Source: Fibrobacter succinogenes
GTDB taxonomy: Bacteria; Fibrobacterota; Fibrobacteria; Fibrobacterales; Fibrobacteraceae
Length of the DNA stretch: 43,198 bases
Direction of reading: 5' to 3'
NCBI GenBank assembly: GCA_902771595.1
Contig: CACXXH010000010.1
Coordinates: 1-43,198 of the forward strand
The translations under genes were made by a program, and so were the position numbers. This document shows positions 22,005 through 30,534 of the stretch, in pieces (the first letter of the stretch is position 1; each line of letters begins with the position of its first letter). The notes beneath the pieces were generated by a model. That model ran no database searches, was not told where the DNA came from, and saw nothing but the letters and a program-made list of their open reading frames with translations.

Positions 22005-22078
22005 CGTTCTTTGGGCCTGCAAAATGGCCTATATGAAACGCACTTTTAAATTTCATACAAAAGAACGCATTTTTTTTC
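22005..22078 (+). terminator. nested inverted repeat after bioB, probable terminator
   Basis: Outer arms CGTTCTTT (22005-22012) and AAAGAACG (22060-22067), inner arms TATGAAA (22032-22038) and TTTCATA (22051-22057), then eight T's. The fold is longer than usual, so the terminator role is tentative. Confidence 0.45.
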
Positions 22079-22122
22079 CAAAAAAAGGCTTAAACGGTAT
22101 TTGTTTTTTTACCGCGGCAAGG

Positions 22123-22128
22123 TATATT
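22123..22128 (+). promoter_or_regulatory. -10 box of the BACON-like lipoprotein gene
   Basis: TATATT, 48 nt before ATG 22177; the leader carries AGAAGGAA as ribosome-binding site. Confidence 0.5.
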
Positions 22129-22176
22129 GCATAGTGCAAAAAGCCATTCAAAACCGTTTACAGAAGGAATATCAAA

Positions 22177-22629
22177 ATGAAAAGACTTCACCTAGGTCTC
22201 TTATCCCTCACGCTGTTTTTTACAGCCTGTTCCTTCGATTTCGTCACTAGCACACCTGATGGGCTTTGGGATGAAATGAAACTAAGCAAAAAAGAACTCC
22301 ACTTCGGCCCCAATGGCGGCACCGATACGATTTCCGTAAAAAATTACAGCTCATGGTGGTTCAGTTCCGCATGCGACGATGACTGCGCCAACGATATATA
22401 CATACATCCCGATACCCTAGAAACAGGATATACTGATTTTCACAACATCGATGGCGGCTGGTGGAAAGGTAAAATTCTGAAAGATTCGCCAAACAAAGCC
22501 ATAATTACAGTAAACAGTCTTGAAACATGCGAGTCCGAAGAGTGTGACAAAAAAACAACCTCAAGAAAGGCCGTTATCACCATGACCGCTGGCGACATAT
22601 TCTCCACTATTATGATTTATCAGGAATAA
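22177..22629 (+). CDS. BACON-like lipoprotein
   Basis: A 150-residue lipoprotein. The signal peptide ends in the lipobox FTAC with the lipidated Cys at residue 18. The mature part is one beta domain with the spaced pattern KKELHFGPNGGTDTISVKN, a central Trp pair (SSWWF), RKAVITMT and a final TIMIYQE. That order matches the BACON fold of secreted proteins in Bacteroidota, often linked to carbohydrate or mucin contact. Six cysteines beyond the lipobox could form disulfides. The domain call is by pattern only. Base composition is more AT-rich than the neighbours. Confidence 0.65.
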   Translation: MKRLHLGLLSLTLFFTACSFDFVTSTPDGLWDEMKLSKKELHFGPNGGTDTISVKNYSSWWFSSACDDDCANDIYIHPDTLETGYTDFHNIDGGWWKGKILKDSPNKAIITVNSLETCESEECDKKTTSRKAVITMTAGDIFSTIMIYQE

Positions 22630-23094
22630 TTATCCGCGAGATATTAGTTTATCTATCATCGCATCGCAACCTGCGTTCACGTCGTCCCAGGTCGCCTGAA
22701 AATCTCCGGTATACCATGGATCGGCAACATCCCGCGATTTGCCGGTCCAGTCCATCAACAGAGAAATTTTCGACATGTCGTGATTTGCGCCCAGTATCCA
22801 GCGCAAGTTCCGCAAGTTGTTCCTGTCCATGAGTACGATGTAATCGTAGTATTCGTAATCCTGCACGGTCATCTGGCGGGCATGTTTTCCGCTGCAATCG
22901 ATACCATGAGAATTCAGCATGCGCCTGGCCGGCGGGTACACGGGATTCCCGATTTCTTCGGTACTCGTCGCGGCGCTCGCCACCTCAAAACCTTCGATTC
23001 CGGCACTTGCAAGCTTGTGCTTCATGACGAATTCCGCCATGGGACTGCGGCAGATGTTGCCATGACACACGAACAGGATTTTCACTTTTTCCAT
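22630..23094 (-). CDS. low-molecular-weight protein-tyrosine phosphatase
   Basis: A 154-residue cytoplasmic phosphatase. The catalytic loop CHGNICRS sits at residues 10-17 (nucleophile C10, R16), and the general acid is in DPWYTGDF near residue 125; both are intact. The family dephosphorylates proteins on tyrosine, often in exopolysaccharide control, or acts on small molecules. No cognate BY-kinase gene is in the window. Start 23094 is chosen because the TATATT box at 23108-23103 ends 8 nt before it, whereas the longer open frame would place the promoter inside the gene. Its stop is one base from the convergent lipoprotein stop. Confidence 0.92.
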   Translation of the reverse strand: MEKVKILFVCHGNICRSPMAEFVMKHKLASAGIEGFEVASAATSTEEIGNPVYPPARRMLNSHGIDCSGKHARQMTVQDYEYYDYIVLMDRNNLRNLRWILGANHDMSKISLLMDWTGKSRDVADPWYTGDFQATWDDVNAGCDAMIDKLISRG

Positions 23095-23102
23095 ACCCGC
23101 CA

Positions 23103-23133
23103 AATATAGCAAGCGGCCTTTTTTAATTACATT
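23103..23133. promoter_or_regulatory. divergent -10 boxes (phosphatase / NlpC lipoprotein)
   Basis: Minus-strand TATATT (23108-23103), 8 nt before ATG 23094; plus-strand TACATT (23128-23133), 8 nt before ATG 23142. Only 47 bp separate the start codons, so both mRNAs would be leaderless or nearly so. Confidence 0.5.
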
Positions 23134-23141
23134 TCTCAGCA

Positions 23142-23825
23142 ATGGGTCCGTCATCAAAATACGCATGCCTAATGCTGATTCCGCTCTGCGCAGGATTGCT
23201 CAGTTGCTCTTTCCCCGTACGCACGGGTTACGACCGGAGCATCGGTGACTACAAGCCCGTCCCCTCATCGAACGAGCAAATAGCGGAAGCTCCGGCTGCG
23301 GACGAACAAGTCCAGGAAAATGTCGGCACAGAATCCTCCCCCTCAGGCGAAGACTCCGTAACAACAGAATCCAAACCGAAGCACATGAATTCTGCCGACA
23401 AGGCGAGGGCTGCTGTAAAGAAGAAGGAAGCGGAAAAGGCGGCGCAAAAGTCCGCCCCTCCTACAAATTTCGAGGCCTACGCCAAGGGATGGCTGGGCGC
23501 AAAGTACGTCTACGGAGCCGCCAGCAAAAACAAGACGGACTGTTCCGGATACGTGATGCAAGTTTACCAGGGCTACTACAAGATTGCGCTCGACCACAGT
23601 GCGGCAAAAATGTACGACGATTCCCGCGGAAAAAGCGTAAGTCGCGGGAACCTACGTGAAGGCGACCTGATTTTCTTCGGCAGTTTCTGGAAAATCGACC
23701 ATGTGGGAATCTACCTCAGCGGAGACCGTTTCATCCACGCCAGTTCCAGCAGGGGCGTCGTCATTTCGAACCTGAACGAGAAATACTACAAGAACAAGTA
23801 CCAAGGCGCTCGTCGCTTTAAATAA
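23142..23825 (+). CDS. NlpC/P60 family lipoprotein endopeptidase
   Basis: A 227-residue lipoprotein with the lipobox LLSC (Cys 22). A low-complexity charged linker (about 40-110) leads to an NlpC/P60 domain. The catalytic Cys is in TDCSGYV (residue 134) and the two His are in DHVGIYL (187) and FIHAS (199). Such enzymes cut gamma-D-Glu-diaminopimelate bonds in peptidoglycan peptides; here it would act from a membrane anchor in the periplasm. The domain is complete to the C-terminal ARRFK. Divergent from the phosphatase gene. Confidence 0.9.
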   Translation: MGPSSKYACLMLIPLCAGLLSCSFPVRTGYDRSIGDYKPVPSSNEQIAEAPAADEQVQENVGTESSPSGEDSVTTESKPKHMNSADKARAAVKKKEAEKAAQKSAPPTNFEAYAKGWLGAKYVYGAASKNKTDCSGYVMQVYQGYYKIALDHSAAKMYDDSRGKSVSRGNLREGDLIFFGSFWKIDHVGIYLSGDRFIHASSSRGVVISNLNEKYYKNKYQGARRFK

Positions 23826-23827
23826 CA

Positions 23828-23858
23828 GAAAAAGCCTGCCCCGAAAGGCAGGCTTTTC
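23828..23858. terminator. bidirectional terminator between the NlpC and giant GH9 genes
   Basis: GAAAAAGCCTGCC (23828-23840) pairs with GGCAGGCTTTTC (23847-23858), 6-nt loop, T-rich on both strands; convergent gene ends. Confidence 0.85.
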
Positions 23859-23869
23859 TACACACCGGA

Positions 23870-26800
23870 TTATTTTCTCTTAGCCCGCTTGAAGCCGAAT
23901 GTCTTCGTGGTGTTGTCCGTCGTCTTGATGACGTCGCCCTTCTCGTATGCGGGGCCGTCCTCCTGGGCCGTGCTGGTCTCCGCCACGTAGGTCGCCTTCG
24001 ACTCGAAGTCGAACTTCGCGATGTAGGCACCCGTGCCAAGCTTGCGGCCCTTGCGGCTCTTGGGCGAGCCGTCCTTCGCCATCCATTCCATGTTCAGGCG
24101 GAGCACGCCGTCGTCGGAGACCTTGTCGTAACCGATTTCCTTCAAGTTCAGGCTCACATCCTGTCTGGCGATGAACTGCCCGAGGTTGTCGTAGAGGTCC
24201 ATCGTGAACTTGATGTCGAAATCGAACAGCGGGTTACCGAAGTCGTCGGTCAGCAGCGCCGAGGGGATTGTCATCTCCACAATGAACTGCGGGCCCGCAT
24301 GCTTGTATATGTTGGTGTCAAGCACGGTGCCCGTCGCGGCAAGGACGCCGTCCTCGAGGCCCATCAAGGTCTCGGTGCCATCCTGGTTGATTACCGTAGC
24401 GCGGAACACCTCCTTGTCGGACACCTGCGTGCCCGCATAGTGCTCGACGGACGAAGGCTGCGTCACGCTATGCGCGAGCGTCACCCTGAACTTCGTCTTC
24501 TCGGCAGCGGAGCCGCCAACCGCCACCCACGGGTTCTGCTCGGTCGGGTAGTTGCCCGCCTTGTCCTTGTAGCGCGAGAGCGTGGCAATCGGGACGAGCC
24601 TGACGTAGTCGCCGGTGCGCACGGCGTCGTCGGCGTCCTCGTCGTAGGCGTAGCTCTCCTTGATCTCGTTCTTCGTGGTCGTGGCCTTGGGCCTCAGGTA
24701 CACGCCGGCCTGCGAGCCGCGGCGGCGCTCGATGTACTCGAGGGCCGTGTTGCTTATCGTGGCGAGCGGCTCGGACATCGTGGCCTCGAGGAGCCCCAGG
24801 GAGCCCGAGGAGGACTTGGTCGCCTTCATGATGACCGGGGGACACTTGTCCACGACGAAGTAGTACTTGTCGAAGAAGCCGCCCTCGGGGCCAAGGCGCG
24901 GAGTCACGTGGCCGTAGCCGTCGTAGGAGCCGCTGGTCGTGCCGTACGGGAAGCCGTTCGACGCCGTGAGCGCGATGGTGATGATGGAGACGGTGTCCTT
25001 CACCAGCGTGGAGTCGTCGGTGACGGTGCCGGTGAGGCTGTCGAGTTTCTGGTTGTGCTGCCAGTGCTCGCCGTATTCCATCGTGTGCGTCCAGTCGTTG
25101 GGACGGAAGCTCTTCGTGATGTTCTTCATGCCCCATTCTACGACGAAACTGTCCAGCATGTCCTTGTCGCGCAGCTTCTTCTCGAACTTCAGGTAAATTT
25201 CGTCGGCGTAGCCGTCGCCTTCGTTGTCGCGCATCTCGGCGAGCGTCACGGGCACGGGCTTCGGGGTCTCAGCTATCTTGACACCCTGGGCGCAGGGAGA
25301 AGCCGGGTCGAGCGCGTTGAGCGCCTCGTCGGTCACGTTCACTCCGCTCCTGATGCTGGCGATGCCGCCCACGGGGATGTAGTTGCCGTTGTCGTTGCCG
25401 GTCACCACGAACAGCCAGCTCTTGCCGCCGTTGTTGGTGGTCGCCTTGCCCGACACGCTGATATGGTCACCGGATACGCCCTCGATGGCGAGCGGCCAGG
25501 CCCCAGGCGAAGAGAGCATCACGGGTTCGGTGAAAGCTATCATGAGGGTGTCCTCTGTCGAGCGCGGGACGGGGTTCTCGAGGATGGTCACGCTCAGGAG
25601 CTGCGGCGGTATGCCGTCAGTGATCTTGGCGTTCTCGCGCGATACCTGGCCCTTGGTCTGCAGGTAGATGCCGACAGTGCCCGTCGGGGCCGCCGTCTCG
25701 GGAACGGTCACGCCCGTCAGCGGGATAGTGATTTCATTAAGGCCCGAGACCGGTTGCGGCACGGACAGCGTGACCGTGTCGGCCATGCCCTCGATGTACA
25801 CGCGGACGCTGTCGAAGGAATAGTCCTCGTCGAATGCGTTCGTGAACGTAATGGAGAGCCTGTCGGCGATGTTGTCGCAGTCGGTGTCCTGCGCAAGCAC
25901 CTGCCTGGGCGCCGGGTACGTGGACTCGGAGAAGAACGTCTGCTTCGAAACGTCTTCCTCATCTTCCGGGTCAATGTAGATCACCTGGATGGTGTCGCCC
26001 GCGAAGAACGATATCTGGCCGTTCGTACGCATGTCCTTGGCCACTTCAAGAGCAGTCACCATTATCTTGCTCTGGAACGAACCCGGATTGCCAGCAACAG
26101 GCTCCATCGCCACTCGCAACGTATCGTTCTTCCTGTTGTTTATTACGAGCACCTCGATGGGCTGCGTGTACTTCGCCTTGTCCTTGTCGGTCAGGAATAT
26201 GTTGAAACGCGTACCCGCCGGGTCAGCCGGGCTCTTCACCGGGTTGCCGGCCTCGTCCTTGATGGTCAGCGCCGACGCTGTCGCGTCGCCCTTCGTGAAC
26301 TGCACGTAGTACGAGCGGTTCTCGAACGCACAGCCACCGTTCTCGATGCAGGCCTCGCATTCGGGGTCCGGGCCCGCGAATATCGTGATGTCCACCTTGT
26401 TGCTGCCGATGCCCATCTTCACAGGGATATTCAGATCCCACAGGCCGGTGGCCATGTTGTACTGAGCGACGACCATGCCGTTGTAGCCCATGTAGCTGGT
26501 GTTGTCAACCACGATGCGCTCCAGCGGGAGCTGCGTGCCGTTGGCCCAGATTTTCGTGATGTAGCCGCCCTCGGTTATGTGGGCGTGGCCCTTCACGAAC
26601 ACGGTGCTGCTCGGCTGGTCGATTTCCACGTGGCTGCCGTTGGACACATTGAACGGTGCGTCGAGCGTGACATCGATCTTGTAGTTCGCGCGCTTGGTCT
26701 CCATTTCGCTTCTGGAGGGGCTGTAGCCCCACACGAACTCGTCCTTGCGGTACACGGCCACGTAGGGATTCAGCGGGGCCGCCTTGAAGTCGCCATCGCC

Positions 26801-29800
26801 ATAATTCTTATTCAAGCAGGGCATGCCCGGGTAGTCGGCGTAGTCACCGTTGGCCTTGCTGTGCGGCATCCAGCTCCAGTCGCCCGGGTTCGCAGTAAGC
26901 GTCGGCCCGACTCTTTCCTCGTCGGAGACCCAGTACCAGGAACTGCCGACGTTGCAGTAGAGTTTTTTGTTCTGCGGCGGCACATCGAGCGGGTCGTCCT
27001 GGCCGGGCGCACGGATGCGGGCCACGAAAACCACGTCCACGCGGAAGCGGCTCGCACTCTTGATGACGGTGGAGCCGAGCGGGATGGGGAAATACCACTG
27101 CCATGTGCCGCTCGCCGCGTCGTAGGTGTCCTCGACCTTCACGGGGCGCACGTGGCGGAACCCTTCGTTCAGCTGGTTTAGGGTCGACACATCGCAAGCC
27201 TTGTTGAAACCCGCCTCGTCGTACGCCTGGCAGATGTCGGTGCGGATGGCCACGTCATCGTAGAGGTCGTCATCACCGCGCATGAACATGCGCACGGTAA
27301 GGCTGTCGAAAGGCCTGGATTCGTTATTAAAAATTGCCATCATTATGGCGGGTTTTTCACTCCAGGAATACTGGTACGTGTACACGCCGAAGTCGTATTG
27401 CGTCACCGGCGTGGTGAACTTCAGCATGGCGCCGGCCTCGTTCACGTTCGTGTACTGGCCGTTGCTTTCCACCGCGTAGTAGTAGGTCGTACTTTCCTTG
27501 AGCCCGCCGATTTTCACATAGTGGAACTTGGTCGGATATCCCGAGATATCTGCATTGCCGCTGCCCGTATTGTGCGCAAATTCGCTTGCGTTCGTGTGCG
27601 GGATGGTATCCCAGTATAGCTTCGATTCGTATTCGCCGTTCGGGGTGTACCACATGATTTCGGCGCTGTCCGCACTCACGTTGCAAACCGTGACGTTCTT
27701 GATTTCTGCGTTCTCGATGGTGTTGAGCGTCGTGAAACTGAACGGGGTCTGCGTGCTGTCGACCATGTACTTCGTAGAAATGCTGTCTGGGTTGTAGGCG
27801 TTGATGCCGCCCGCGTAGAAATAGTACATGGTGCCCGGTTCGAGGTTGCGCAGGACAATTTCGTGTTCGACTCCGGGAATATCGTTGTCTGGCTTGGCCG
27901 TATTGTTCATCCCGGACGCCTCATCGGTTTTACCGTATTTGATGAGCGCCGTGCCGCGAATATCAAGCTTTACCACCACGATGGCGGAGTCCATGCTCAC
28001 GTGTCGGATTTCCACCTGCATTTTCGGGGGGCGCGTGCGGTTGATTTTTTGCGAGGCGAGCATGCCCGAGCTCACGAGGGTTGCAGTGGCGTCGATACAG
28101 GTTTCAGAAATGTGGTATTCTTCCCAACTACGCGTACCCGGATCCCAGTCGTTTGTGGCATCAGGTTTTACACCGCCGAAAAGCGCACCAACGGGCACTT
28201 TATACTGATAAGGCGTTCCGGCCACATTCTTGCCTTCGGGGTTGGCCGCACGATGGTGCGGGTGAGCATCGTTCTTGTCACCGATACCGTAGATGAAAGA
28301 GACATCCCAGGGGTTCACGCCGAGCAAGTAGTTCAACTGGTTGAGACCCAGTTGGTACATCTCCGCGGTTTTCCAGTTCGGGGCCCCCATGATGGGGAGC
28401 GCGAGGCCCTTCCCTTCGATATCGGCGGCCACGTCCGCATAGGCGAGCACTTCGAATATGTTGCCGGCCTGGTAGCGGTTGTAAATCCACGTATCAGGGA
28501 AAAACATCGTATACCACATCGGGTCATATTTGACGGTAGTTGATTTCCAAATAATGCTTCCTGCAGGCAAATCAATAGATGCCGAGCCGTTCCCTAGCGA
28601 CATATCGCCCAGGTTGTAAATCATGTTTGCGACGCAGTCCTCGATGGCATTCAGCCATTCGCTTTCGCTAAGGCCGTATACATTCATCGCTTTATCTTTA
28701 TCTGCGAGAATCAACTTGTACAAAGCATAAAGGGCGTAGGAATAGGAGTTTGCCCAGCTCGTATTTTTTCCGTTCTTGAGGAAGCCCTTGTCGTTGGTGA
28801 CGAACCAGCCACCCTCGAAACACCCTGCGCAATTTTCCATGTATTCTTGCCTAGGGAAATCTGAACTCACTGGAACCATGTTCTTGTTGCGAATCATATC
28901 GTCGGCGTATTCCTTTTTGCCGGTCGCATAGAGGAGTGCCACGGAAGCGAGGGCCATATCATCATAAAATTCGTTGTTGCCCTGATAAGCGGCAGATTCC
29001 CATGTGGCAGGCTTCTTATTATGTACAAAAGCCTTGCCGCCATCATAAGAACCTTTACCCTGTGCCAAAGAATTGGCAAAGTCGTACATCTTTTCGGCAA
29101 TTAACAAGCAACTGTCCGCATAACTCTTATACTCGGGATATTGCTCGGAAAGGATCTTGCCGAGAATGGCAAGGCCGGCAGCCGTTTCGCCACCGACATT
29201 GGAACCGATTTCGCCCAGGCGAACCAATCTAGTCTTGGGGCCGCCACGGTCATTTGCCGCATTGGAATTGTCGACAGGCATACCATCGCTAAATTCCGGT
29301 CGATTCCACCAATTATGGTCAGAGCCCTTACTGCCAATCGAAAGCGCCATATCGTCAATGACTCCATTCGCACGCCTGTAGGCTTTAAAGACAAAGTCTG
29401 CCCCGTGTTTTGCTTCGCGGAGCATGTCCGGAATGCCGTCCCGAATAGTTTTTTCCTGATTGTAAGAGTACTGGTCATCATCAGCGTCTTCGTTCGTTGC
29501 CGCCATGAGGGCAGCCACCATGAACGCATACATCTGTGTCTGCGATTCCTTCAGGTGGTCACCGCAGTCGTAGTAGCCGCCTTCCAGCGTTCCGGCAAGC
29601 GAGGCATCATAGCTTTTTTCGGAACTTTCGCTCACATTAGTAACCGGGCCTGCGCCATCCTTGGTATGGCTTGCCGGGTGGAACCAGGATTCCCCATAAC
29701 CACTGCGGTTGATGCCGTAGAACTTGAGGGCCGCGGAACGCACCATGGAATAAACTTTTTCACTGATGATGAACGTACTCGAAATATCGTTGCCCACCTT

Positions 29801-30370
29801 GATACGCAGGCGCGTGTCCGTGGGGAGAGAAAGGTTCCCGAGTTTTCCCACCTGAACGGGTCCGGACTGGCCCGTAACCAAAAGGGAATAGCGGTCCTGG
29901 TTGCTGGTAGCGGCATTAGTGCCGGCATTGATTTGCCATGACGAAGAAATTGTTTTTCCGCTAGGGGTAAACGTCCCCGTAACAGCCGGGGATAACGAAT
30001 GTCCATTGACATCGACAACTTCGAACGTCGTCGCATTGCCCACATAGTAGAATTGCTTTTCGACATCTTTTTCGAGATAGCCCGCCTGATTCACGCGAAT
30101 AGGTGAAATGCGGTAGTTAATCGCATCCAGGTAAGCTTGGTCCATCTCTATGGGCATGATTTCATTCGGAGCATACCCCGCAGGCGTAAGAGTATCCGGA
30201 AGTGGCTGTCTCGGAAAATCATCCGGAACGAAATGCTCGAAAACGGTGCTGTCCCACGTGAGTGGCCAAACCGGACGAATCAAGTCATACGGTGTCGGCA
30301 ATTCCTGCATTGCCGCCGTGGCGGCAACCGCCAGCAACAAAAATGGCACAAGACCATTCTTTAAGGACAT
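23870..30370 (-). CDS. giant multidomain GH9 cellulase-like secreted protein
   Basis: A 2166-residue exported protein. Order: signal peptide (1-21); N-terminal Ig-like CelD_N module (about 95-200, SPIRVNQAGYLEKD); GH9 catalytic domain (about 205-770) with the acid pair in GGYYDCGDHLKE (near 265), HPHHRAANPEG (near 705) and the catalytic Glu in HISETCIDAT; two fibronectin-III-like domains (about 780-985); a beta-rich region of unknown type (985-1250); Ig-like segments, two beginning with an Asp-rich DxDxDxxAD pattern (near 1495 and 1680); and a basic C-terminal module shared with the fibro-slime protein. Expected to hydrolyse cellulose or related beta-glucans. SD AGGAGGGG precedes ATG. The 3' half is markedly more GC-rich than the catalytic half. 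Confidence 0.93.
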   Translation of the reverse strand: MSLKNGLVPFLLLAVAATAAMQELPTPYDLIRPVWPLTWDSTVFEHFVPDDFPRQPLPDTLTPAGYAPNEIMPIEMDQAYLDAINYRISPIRVNQAGYLEKDVEKQFYYVGNATTFEVVDVNGHSLSPAVTGTFTPSGKTISSSWQINAGTNAATSNQDRYSLLVTGQSGPVQVGKLGNLSLPTDTRLRIKVGNDISSTFIISEKVYSMVRSAALKFYGINRSGYGESWFHPASHTKDGAGPVTNVSESSEKSYDASLAGTLEGGYYDCGDHLKESQTQMYAFMVAALMAATNEDADDDQYSYNQEKTIRDGIPDMLREAKHGADFVFKAYRRANGVIDDMALSIGSKGSDHNWWNRPEFSDGMPVDNSNAANDRGGPKTRLVRLGEIGSNVGGETAAGLAILGKILSEQYPEYKSYADSCLLIAEKMYDFANSLAQGKGSYDGGKAFVHNKKPATWESAAYQGNNEFYDDMALASVALLYATGKKEYADDMIRNKNMVPVSSDFPRQEYMENCAGCFEGGWFVTNDKGFLKNGKNTSWANSYSYALYALYKLILADKDKAMNVYGLSESEWLNAIEDCVANMIYNLGDMSLGNGSASIDLPAGSIIWKSTTVKYDPMWYTMFFPDTWIYNRYQAGNIFEVLAYADVAADIEGKGLALPIMGAPNWKTAEMYQLGLNQLNYLLGVNPWDVSFIYGIGDKNDAHPHHRAANPEGKNVAGTPYQYKVPVGALFGGVKPDATNDWDPGTRSWEEYHISETCIDATATLVSSGMLASQKINRTRPPKMQVEIRHVSMDSAIVVVKLDIRGTALIKYGKTDEASGMNNTAKPDNDIPGVEHEIVLRNLEPGTMYYFYAGGINAYNPDSISTKYMVDSTQTPFSFTTLNTIENAEIKNVTVCNVSADSAEIMWYTPNGEYESKLYWDTIPHTNASEFAHNTGSGNADISGYPTKFHYVKIGGLKESTTYYYAVESNGQYTNVNEAGAMLKFTTPVTQYDFGVYTYQYSWSEKPAIMMAIFNNESRPFDSLTVRMFMRGDDDLYDDVAIRTDICQAYDEAGFNKACDVSTLNQLNEGFRHVRPVKVEDTYDAASGTWQWYFPIPLGSTVIKSASRFRVDVVFVARIRAPGQDDPLDVPPQNKKLYCNVGSSWYWVSDEERVGPTLTANPGDWSWMPHSKANGDYADYPGMPCLNKNYGDGDFKAAPLNPYVAVYRKDEFVWGYSPSRSEMETKRANYKIDVTLDAPFNVSNGSHVEIDQPSSTVFVKGHAHITEGGYITKIWANGTQLPLERIVVDNTSYMGYNGMVVAQYNMATGLWDLNIPVKMGIGSNKVDITIFAGPDPECEACIENGGCAFENRSYYVQFTKGDATASALTIKDEAGNPVKSPADPAGTRFNIFLTDKDKAKYTQPIEVLVINNRKNDTLRVAMEPVAGNPGSFQSKIMVTALEVAKDMRTNGQISFFAGDTIQVIYIDPEDEEDVSKQTFFSESTYPAPRQVLAQDTDCDNIADRLSITFTNAFDEDYSFDSVRVYIEGMADTVTLSVPQPVSGLNEITIPLTGVTVPETAAPTGTVGIYLQTKGQVSRENAKITDGIPPQLLSVTILENPVPRSTEDTLMIAFTEPVMLSSPGAWPLAIEGVSGDHISVSGKATTNNGGKSWLFVVTGNDNGNYIPVGGIASIRSGVNVTDEALNALDPASPCAQGVKIAETPKPVPVTLAEMRDNEGDGYADEIYLKFEKKLRDKDMLDSFVVEWGMKNITKSFRPNDWTHTMEYGEHWQHNQKLDSLTGTVTDDSTLVKDTVSIITIALTASNGFPYGTTSGSYDGYGHVTPRLGPEGGFFDKYYFVVDKCPPVIMKATKSSSGSLGLLEATMSEPLATISNTALEYIERRRGSQAGVYLRPKATTTKNEIKESYAYDEDADDAVRTGDYVRLVPIATLSRYKDKAGNYPTEQNPWVAVGGSAAEKTKFRVTLAHSVTQPSSVEHYAGTQVSDKEVFRATVINQDGTETLMGLEDGVLAATGTVLDTNIYKHAGPQFIVEMTIPSALLTDDFGNPLFDFDIKFTMDLYDNLGQFIARQDVSLNLKEIGYDKVSDDGVLRLNMEWMAKDGSPKSRKGRKLGTGAYIAKFDFESKATYVAETSTAQEDGPAYEKGDVIKTTDNTTKTFGFKRAKRK

Positions 30371-30483
30371 AAGTCCCCTCCTATTTTTTTATTCCAAACA
30401 AGATAAATCTACTTTAAAAAACGACAATCCATACCGAGATATTTTTTTCGTAGCAAAAAAAGTGTTCTCAAAAAGTTCTCATC

Positions 30484-30516
30484 AAAAAAAGACCCGCTAA
30501 ACGTATGCGGGTTTTT
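30484..30516 (-). terminator. terminator of the PPTase-oxidoreductase operon
   Basis: ACCCGC (30492-30497) pairs with GCGGGT (30507-30512); the A-run at 30484-30490 gives a T-run for leftward transcription. Lies just past the stop of the oxidoreductase gene. Confidence 0.75.
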
Positions 30517-30534
30517 CTGTTTAATGTCGGTTGG

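Noticed and set aside
22630..23166. Longer N-terminus for the tyrosine phosphatase
   Set aside because: The extension would contain the TATATT promoter and precede a perfectly normal family start (EKVKILFVCHGN).
24299..27181. 960-codon open frame on the + strand opposite the giant GH9 gene
   Set aside because: Composition is Val/Arg/His-rich without any recognisable domain; it is explained by G/C third positions of the minus-strand gene, whose translation is clearly a structured secreted protein.
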